Source: Sulfuricurvum sp. (GTDB lineage: Bacteria; Campylobacterota; Campylobacteria; Campylobacterales; Sulfurimonadaceae). From it: a stretch of 64,000 nucleotides of DNA. The notes under the pieces were generated by a model that worked only from the letters and a program-made list of their open reading frames with translations, ran no database searches and was not told the origin of the DNA. The position numbers and the translations under genes were made by a program. The stretch spans positions 1 to 64,000 of the forward strand of contig NZ_JAQTUH010000001.1 of the NCBI RefSeq assembly GCF_028710345.1, written 5' to 3'. Shown piece after piece: positions 60,726-64,000 of the stretch (the stretch's first letter is position 1; each line of letters starts with the position of its first letter).

Positions 60726-61841
60726 GTGTTAACTATAAATTCTACTGTAATTCCTCACGGAGACGAAGATCTCGGGGATAATCTCCTCTACTACGATTAC
60801 AATGTCAATCATCTCCTCTCACTCCAAGCCAAAGGGATGACTATGGAAGATGAGGGGTATATTAGTGCTTTTCGCTCGTTTGAGGGGGAGGTGTATGAAA
60901 ACTACATTTATGAAAAACTGCTCCGTTATGCGACAAATGAGCCAGAAATCAAAAGTTTTATTATTAAAGGCCCCCATAAAAGCCGTACCCATGCTCAAAG
61001 CGATGCGTTATCGGTGAGTTGGAAAGGGCAAATTATTTACCGTGCAAGGCACAAAGAGATCGGGGAGTTTGACGGATTGCTCTTTACCGACAAAGAGCTC
61101 TATTTTATCGAAATGACGTTGGTAAAATCGGCGAGCAATCTGAAAAAACGGTTACGAAAAAAGAAAGCATTGTTGGAAGTGTTATTTCCCCGTTATACGG
61201 TGAAGGCTGTTTTGGTGCTCAATGAGGGGGCGACGGGAACCTCTGATCTGCCACCGTATGCATCGGTTTGGTTTACAAAACCTTATAGTGCACAGCATCT
61301 GCTCGATAAAATTAGCGCCAAAGCTCCAAAAGCCCCTATGATTGCGGTTGAGAGCGATAAAATAGCACATGCCGAAGAGATCAAAACTGCATCATTTAAA
61401 TACTATGCAACCCTCTCATGGATGACGCGTTCACTTCGTGCTAAAAATCCAATGGATTGGGAGTTTTTCTCACGCCCAGCAACCCAACGTTATCATGACA
61501 TCTATACCAAAATTTATATCGGGTATTTGAATGTAGCAGATTTCCTCTCCTTGGCACCCGATTTGGTGTTTGAAAACTCATCAGCGAAGCGTGTTATCGT
61601 CGGAATCGAAAAAGATCATACGGGAGGGTATTTCCTCACCTATTTTATTCGGCATAGCGGTAAAAAGCTTGATAATGTGACCCTTGTTAACGGTGTCTCT
61701 AAAGTGGTCAAAAAAGATCCATTGGGGATCACCCTCACAGAGATGAACCATTTGGACAAAATGATGGATGAGAGTTTTGTGCTCACTCTCGAACAACATC
61801 GTGAGATTGAAAAAAAATTAGCGACAATAACACATAAGTAA
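60726..61841 (+). CDS. hypothetical protein with a possible PD-(D/E)XK-like core
   Basis: The 371-residue soluble protein has a segment (about 115-150: EFDGLLFTDKELYFIEMTLV then a KKRLRKKKALL helix) that recalls PD-(D/E)XK nuclease cores, with Asp-x(n)-E but Thr where Lys is expected. No other motif is recognised. It follows the two-component genes by 64 bp with its own AAGG ribosome site. Function is unknown. Confidence 0.55.
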   Translation: MLTINSTVIPHGDEDLGDNLLYYDYNVNHLLSLQAKGMTMEDEGYISAFRSFEGEVYENYIYEKLLRYATNEPEIKSFIIKGPHKSRTHAQSDALSVSWKGQIIYRARHKEIGEFDGLLFTDKELYFIEMTLVKSASNLKKRLRKKKALLEVLFPRYTVKAVLVLNEGATGTSDLPPYASVWFTKPYSAQHLLDKISAKAPKAPMIAVESDKIAHAEEIKTASFKYYATLSWMTRSLRAKNPMDWEFFSRPATQRYHDIYTKIYIGYLNVADFLSLAPDLVFENSSAKRVIVGIEKDHTGGYFLTYFIRHSGKKLDNVTLVNGVSKVVKKDPLGITLTEMNHLDKMMDESFVLTLEQHREIEKKLATITHK

Positions 61842-61979
61842 AGTACGTCCGTTCACCATGAAGGGTGCGACAAGCTCCCTTTTCACTGAAAATTCATAAA
61901 TTGGCTCTATAGTTCCGAAAAAATTCCCCTATTTACCCTTGATAGGTTACACTTTGAAAGAATTAAATCAAGGATTAAT

Positions 61980-62438
61980 ATGAAAAAAGTTGTTTTATTT
62001 GCCTTAGTGGCGATAAGCTTAATGGCCGCACCCTATAAAATCGGGCAATCAGTCATGCCGTTGGATTTGGAAGATCAATTTGGAAAACGCAGTACCCTCA
62101 AATTGATGCCTAAAACACTCATTATGGCATTTGAAAAAGGGACGGGAGCGACAGTTAATGAATATCTTGCGCTTCAAGGTAAAGAATATCTCAAAAAGAA
62201 TAATGCCGTTTTTGTTGCCGATATCTCACAAATGCCTAACTTTATTACCCAAGCGTTTGCCTTGCCTAAAATGCGAAAATACCCCCATACGGTATTGTTA
62301 ATTCGTGATGAAGAGCAGGGGTTGAATTTTCCGCTTCAGGAGGAAAAAATCACTGTGATGAAATTTCGGGGCAATTTTTTAACCAAAATCGATTTCATTT
62401 CAACTGCCGATGAACTCAAAAAAGCGATTGAGCAGTGA
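61980..62438 (+). CDS. secreted thioredoxin-fold-like protein without cysteines
   Basis: The 152-residue protein has a signal peptide (about 1-17, LMAA). A peroxiredoxin/AhpC-like start follows (YKIGQSVMPLDLEDQFGKRSTLK) and a C-terminal thioredoxin-like half, but there is no cysteine in the protein, so it cannot be a thiol enzyme. The next ABC permease starts with a GTG overlapping its stop by 4 bp, so it is co-translated with an export system. Confidence 0.7.
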   Translation: MKKVVLFALVAISLMAAPYKIGQSVMPLDLEDQFGKRSTLKLMPKTLIMAFEKGTGATVNEYLALQGKEYLKKNNAVFVADISQMPNFITQAFALPKMRKYPHTVLLIRDEEQGLNFPLQEEKITVMKFRGNFLTKIDFISTADELKKAIEQ

Positions 62439-63514
62439 TTACACCCCTCAAAGCACTTCGGAAGAATCGGTTTAAGACTGCCCTCATCTTTATCAGTATG
62501 AGCGTCTCCATTGCCGCTATATTTCTGATCAGCGCCATTTCGGGGGGTGTTGTGAGTATGTACAGTTCGATGCTTAAAACTGATGGAGATATTATCGTCA
62601 CTCAAAAAGGGATTGCCGATACTTTTTTTAGTGATATTAACCGCTCCGTCGCCAATGAGATTGCGACGATGGAGGGGGTCAAAGAGGTGAGTGCTCTGAT
62701 CTTGGGTGCGGCACCGGTCGAGCCTCTCCCTATTGTCGGAATTTATGGTGCGAGTGAAAACCGTTTTAAAAGCTATACCCTCAAAAAAGGCTCTTATCCT
62801 AAAGAGGGTGAAGTGATGTTGGGATCAAAAATCTATGAAACGCTCAAGCACCCCAAAACGATCTCTCTCTCTAAAAAAGAGTTTCATGTGAGCGGGGTAT
62901 TTAAAAGCCGTATCGGGTTTGAAGATGGTGGTGTTGTTATGCCTTTGCGTGATGCGGGAGAGGTCTTTCATAAAAGTGCCTCTATCTTTTTATTGGCATT
63001 GAATGATTTGGGCAAAAGCGATTCCCTTATTGCACACATTAACAAAACACACCCCGAAATGGAGGCGAAAACAACCGATGGTTTTATCGACTCGTATAAC
63101 CAGTTCAAAATCATCAAAACCAGTTCCGACGTAATCGGAGCGATGGCATTTTTGATGGGAATTTTGGGGATTGTGAGCATGATGAGTATGGTGGTGAATG
63201 ACCGCAAAGCCGAATTTGGGATTATGCGCTCTATAGGTCTCTCCTCAACCACCATTATTTTTAAACTCCTCAGTGAGACGCTGATTATCGCTGTGTTGGC
63301 GTTTGCGGTGGCGTATGGTGTCTCAGAAGCGGTATTGGAGATGATTAAACATGCCGATAAGTTTCAAGGCTATATTAACGGAGAGATCACCTTTGCCTTA
63401 GCCCTCAAGGTTTTTGTTGTTTCGGTGAGTATGGCCCTTTTTGGGACATTGCTCCCCGCGATCTATGCCGCCCGAATTGACCCTATGAGCTTGATACAAC
63501 GAGGTGGTGCATGA
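62435..63514 (+). CDS. FtsX/MacB/LolC-type ABC transporter permease
   Basis: The 359-residue protein has an N-terminal span (about 14-34), a periplasmic domain (35-240) and three C-terminal spans. The pattern RKNRFKTALIFISMSVSIAAIF and the end LLPAIYAARIDPMSLIQRGGA is typical of MacB/LolCE permeases, which act by mechanotransmission on periplasmic partners. It starts with GTG at 62435, overlapping the upstream stop (GTGA). The ATPase follows with a 4-bp overlap. Confidence 0.88.
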   Translation: MITPLKALRKNRFKTALIFISMSVSIAAIFLISAISGGVVSMYSSMLKTDGDIIVTQKGIADTFFSDINRSVANEIATMEGVKEVSALILGAAPVEPLPIVGIYGASENRFKSYTLKKGSYPKEGEVMLGSKIYETLKHPKTISLSKKEFHVSGVFKSRIGFEDGGVVMPLRDAGEVFHKSASIFLLALNDLGKSDSLIAHINKTHPEMEAKTTDGFIDSYNQFKIIKTSSDVIGAMAFLMGILGIVSMMSMVVNDRKAEFGIMRSIGLSSTTIIFKLLSETLIIAVLAFAVAYGVSEAVLEMIKHADKFQGYINGEITFALALKVFVVSVSMALFGTLLPAIYAARIDPMSLIQRGGA

Positions 63515-64000
63515 CAATCGAAGCACTAGGGCTAGAGCACTTCTACGGACATGAAAAAGTGCTAAACGGTGTCGATATTACGATCCCCTCGGGAAGTTTT
63601 ACCGCTATTATCGGGGAGAGCGGGAGTGGCAAAACGACACTCCTCTCGATCCTTTCGACACTGTTGCAACCTTCAAGCGGAAGTGTCCGATACGATGGAA
63701 AAACGTTGAATGAATTGGGAAATATCGACCGTTTTCGTCGTCACAATATCGGGTTTGTGTTTCAGTTTCATTATCTGATTTCCTATTTGACCTTGCGTGA
63801 AAATATTGCTCTTGGGGCGATGGAGGAGAGTCGAATCGAATCATTATTGCAATCACTGGGAATTGCCAAACTCTCCAGCCGTTACAGTGATGAGGTATCC
63901 GGCGGAGAGCGTCAGCGCGCCGCTATCGCTCGTGCACTGGTAAATGCCCCTTCGGTCGTGTTTGCTGATGAACCGACAGGGAATCTTGATAGCAAAAATG
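63511..64000 (+). CDS. LolD/MacB-type ABC transporter ATP-binding protein (3' end beyond window)
   Basis: The 163 residues in the window begin MTIEALGLEHFYGHEKVLNG and contain Walker A GESGSGKTT, Q-loop FVFQFHYL, signature VSGGERQRAA and Walker B VVFADEPTGNLDSKN. The gene continues past the edge; about 55-65 residues are missing. It powers the permease whose stop it overlaps (ATGA). Confidence 0.92.
   Translation, partial: MTIEALGLEHFYGHEKVLNGVDITIPSGSFTAIIGESGSGKTTLLSILSTLLQPSSGSVRYDGKTLNELGNIDRFRRHNIGFVFQFHYLISYLTLRENIALGAMEESRIESLLQSLGIAKLSSRYSDEVSGGERQRAAIARALVNAPSVVFADEPTGNLDSKN

Overview
The window looks like chromosomal DNA of a sulfur-oxidising Campylobacterota bacterium, most like Sulfuricurvum or Sulfurimonas. 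That assignment rests on gene content and low-GC style, not on a database match. It opens with a 5S rRNA gene. A FadL-type outer-membrane channel, a DUF302-like pair and an mrp operon follow. No phage, integron, CRISPR array or IS transposase was found.

6.3-17.7 kb is a molybdoenzyme region. A secreted double-rhodanese protein precedes a Tat-exported type II DMSO-reductase-family catalytic subunit and a four-cluster Fe-S subunit. Next come an ethylbenzene-dehydrogenase-like haem subunit fused to cytochrome c, a small Cys-rich secreted protein, a TorD-type chaperone and a polyferredoxin. Convergent to these, moaC and mobA supply cofactor biosynthesis. The substrate cannot be read from the sequence; the rhodanese partner hints at a sulfur compound. 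17.9-22.7 kb holds housekeeping and unknown genes: a YpfJ-type metallopeptidase, a large secreted unknown, a CYTH protein and leuC.

22.7-47.4 kb is the most interesting part, an apparent metal-acquisition and respiration regulon. It encodes TonB, ExbB, ExbD, five TonB-dependent receptors (one with the CxxHM signature of OprC/NosA copper receptors), two membrane polyferredoxins and a YjiM/YjiL-type pair (double-cubane-cluster/2-hydroxyacyl-CoA dehydratase family plus ATP-dependent activator). It also encodes an exported PfpI/isonitrile-hydratase-like lipoprotein and a two-subunit cytochrome bd-superfamily-like complex with fused c-type haem domains. Five copies of a direct-repeat operator, consensus CTTAACACnAnTGTAACACT, sit at four loci here. 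Each is exactly 7 nt upstream of a -10-like hexamer and points at a transcription unit. I propose one activator, probably OmpR-like and not encoded here, switches these units together, perhaps under copper limitation. A toxin-antitoxin cassette flanked by a 24-bp direct repeat is inserted at the 3' end of one receptor gene.

47.4-60.7 kb is rich in cyclic-di-GMP and two-component signalling: an HD-GYP sensor with a porin and a substrate-binding protein, a CBS-GGDEF and CBS-PAS-GGDEF-EAL pair, and a histidine kinase with a response regulator. The window ends in an operon of a thioredoxin-fold-like protein, an FtsX/MacB-type permease and its ATPase, which is cut by the window edge.
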